Below are positions 5,720-5,769 of a stretch of DNA of 5,769 nucleotides, in pieces. How positions within the stretch are numbered: the stretch's first letter is position 1; each line of letters opens with the position of its first letter. The DNA comes from Bacillota bacterium. GTDB taxonomy: Bacteria; Bacillota; Clostridia; Peptostreptococcales; Anaerovoracaceae. Location: positions 1 through 5,769 of the forward strand of contig JAUNBO010000118.1 of assembly GCA_030527065.1 (NCBI GenBank), written 5' to 3'. The translations under genes and the position numbers were made by a program. The notes below the pieces were generated by a model. It did not search any database and was not told where the DNA came from. It worked only from the letters and a program-made list of their open reading frames with translations.

Positions 5720-5769
5720 AAAAGTTACTTCTCAAGGGGGTGCGAGGGGGACGGTTTGCCGGGCCTCCG
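5720..5769 (-). repeat. Right copy of the ~50-bp repeat, inverted, cut by the window edge
   Basis: The reverse complement aligns with 32-80 at about 42 of 50 positions. Differences cluster toward the inner end, and one extra C is present. At the inner border TGAGAA (5716-5721) can pair with TTCTCA (5729-5734), a 6-bp hairpin absent from the left copy. The identity continues to the final base, so the element very probably extends beyond the window. Confidence 0.7.

Noticed and set aside
5397..5735. 112-codon minus-strand frame with hydrophobic composition
   Set aside because: No good start context or family resemblance. The hydrophobic look comes from reading A-rich plus-strand sequence in reverse, and it crosses the repeat and DnaA boxes.
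32..5769. Composite transposon carrying the whole operon
   Set aside because: No transposase or integrase is present, the genes are housekeeping types with uniform composition, and the repeats are only ~84% alike, so a dispersed repeat on each side is simpler.
1..5769. CRISPR array, tRNA or rRNA genes
   Set aside because: No regularly spaced direct repeats, no tRNA cloverleaf and no rRNA signature were seen.

Overview
The window looks like chromosomal DNA from a GC-rich member of the Clostridia (Bacillota), most likely a Lachnospiraceae-type organism. This rests on the gene set (YhaM-type exoribonuclease, RecD2 helicase without RecBC, ComF), frequent ATA isoleucine codons in otherwise GC-rich genes, a SigA-type promoter and purine-rich ribosome binding sites. 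The taxonomic call is inference.

Layout. Positions 1-124 are non-coding and hold one copy of a ~50-bp repeat (32-80) and an A-rich stretch. A strong promoter (125-154) and a ~57-nt leader with a small hairpin precede a tight same-strand operon of four genes: yhaM (218-1195), a CCA-adding-enzyme-like protein that lacks the catalytic head (1188-2144), recD2 (2172-4397) and comF (4394-5233). The junctions are an 8-bp overlap, a 27-bp gap containing a GC-only hairpin, and a 4-bp ATGA overlap. No promoter or terminator separates the genes, so they are probably co-transcribed. YhaM and the CCA-like protein point to RNA 3'-end metabolism; RecD2 and ComF point to DNA repair, recombination and DNA uptake.

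The end of comF runs into a structured RNA at about 5197-5385. Its two ends pair in a 25-position helix with only one mismatch, and several smaller stems lie inside. Position after comF and overall architecture suggest the raiA-motif RNA of Clostridia, but that name is from memory and context. The 5' strand of the closing helix lies inside comF and encodes the last residues of ComF.

Positions 5386-5719 contain no convincing gene. This AT-richer stretch carries an exact DnaA box (TTATCCACA) 12 bp from a near-exact one, a 9-bp inverted repeat overlapping the box, and an exact Spo0A-box core (TGTCGAA), so it may be a replication or sporulation control region. The hpf (raiA) and secA genes that commonly follow this RNA are not in view. 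The window ends inside a second, inverted copy of the ~50-bp repeat (5720-5769), so the whole operon is bracketed by inverted repeats.

The best candidates for a second look are the RNA embedded in the comF 3' end, the headless CCA-enzyme homologue beside an exoribonuclease, and the DnaA/Spo0A-site region with its flanking repeat.
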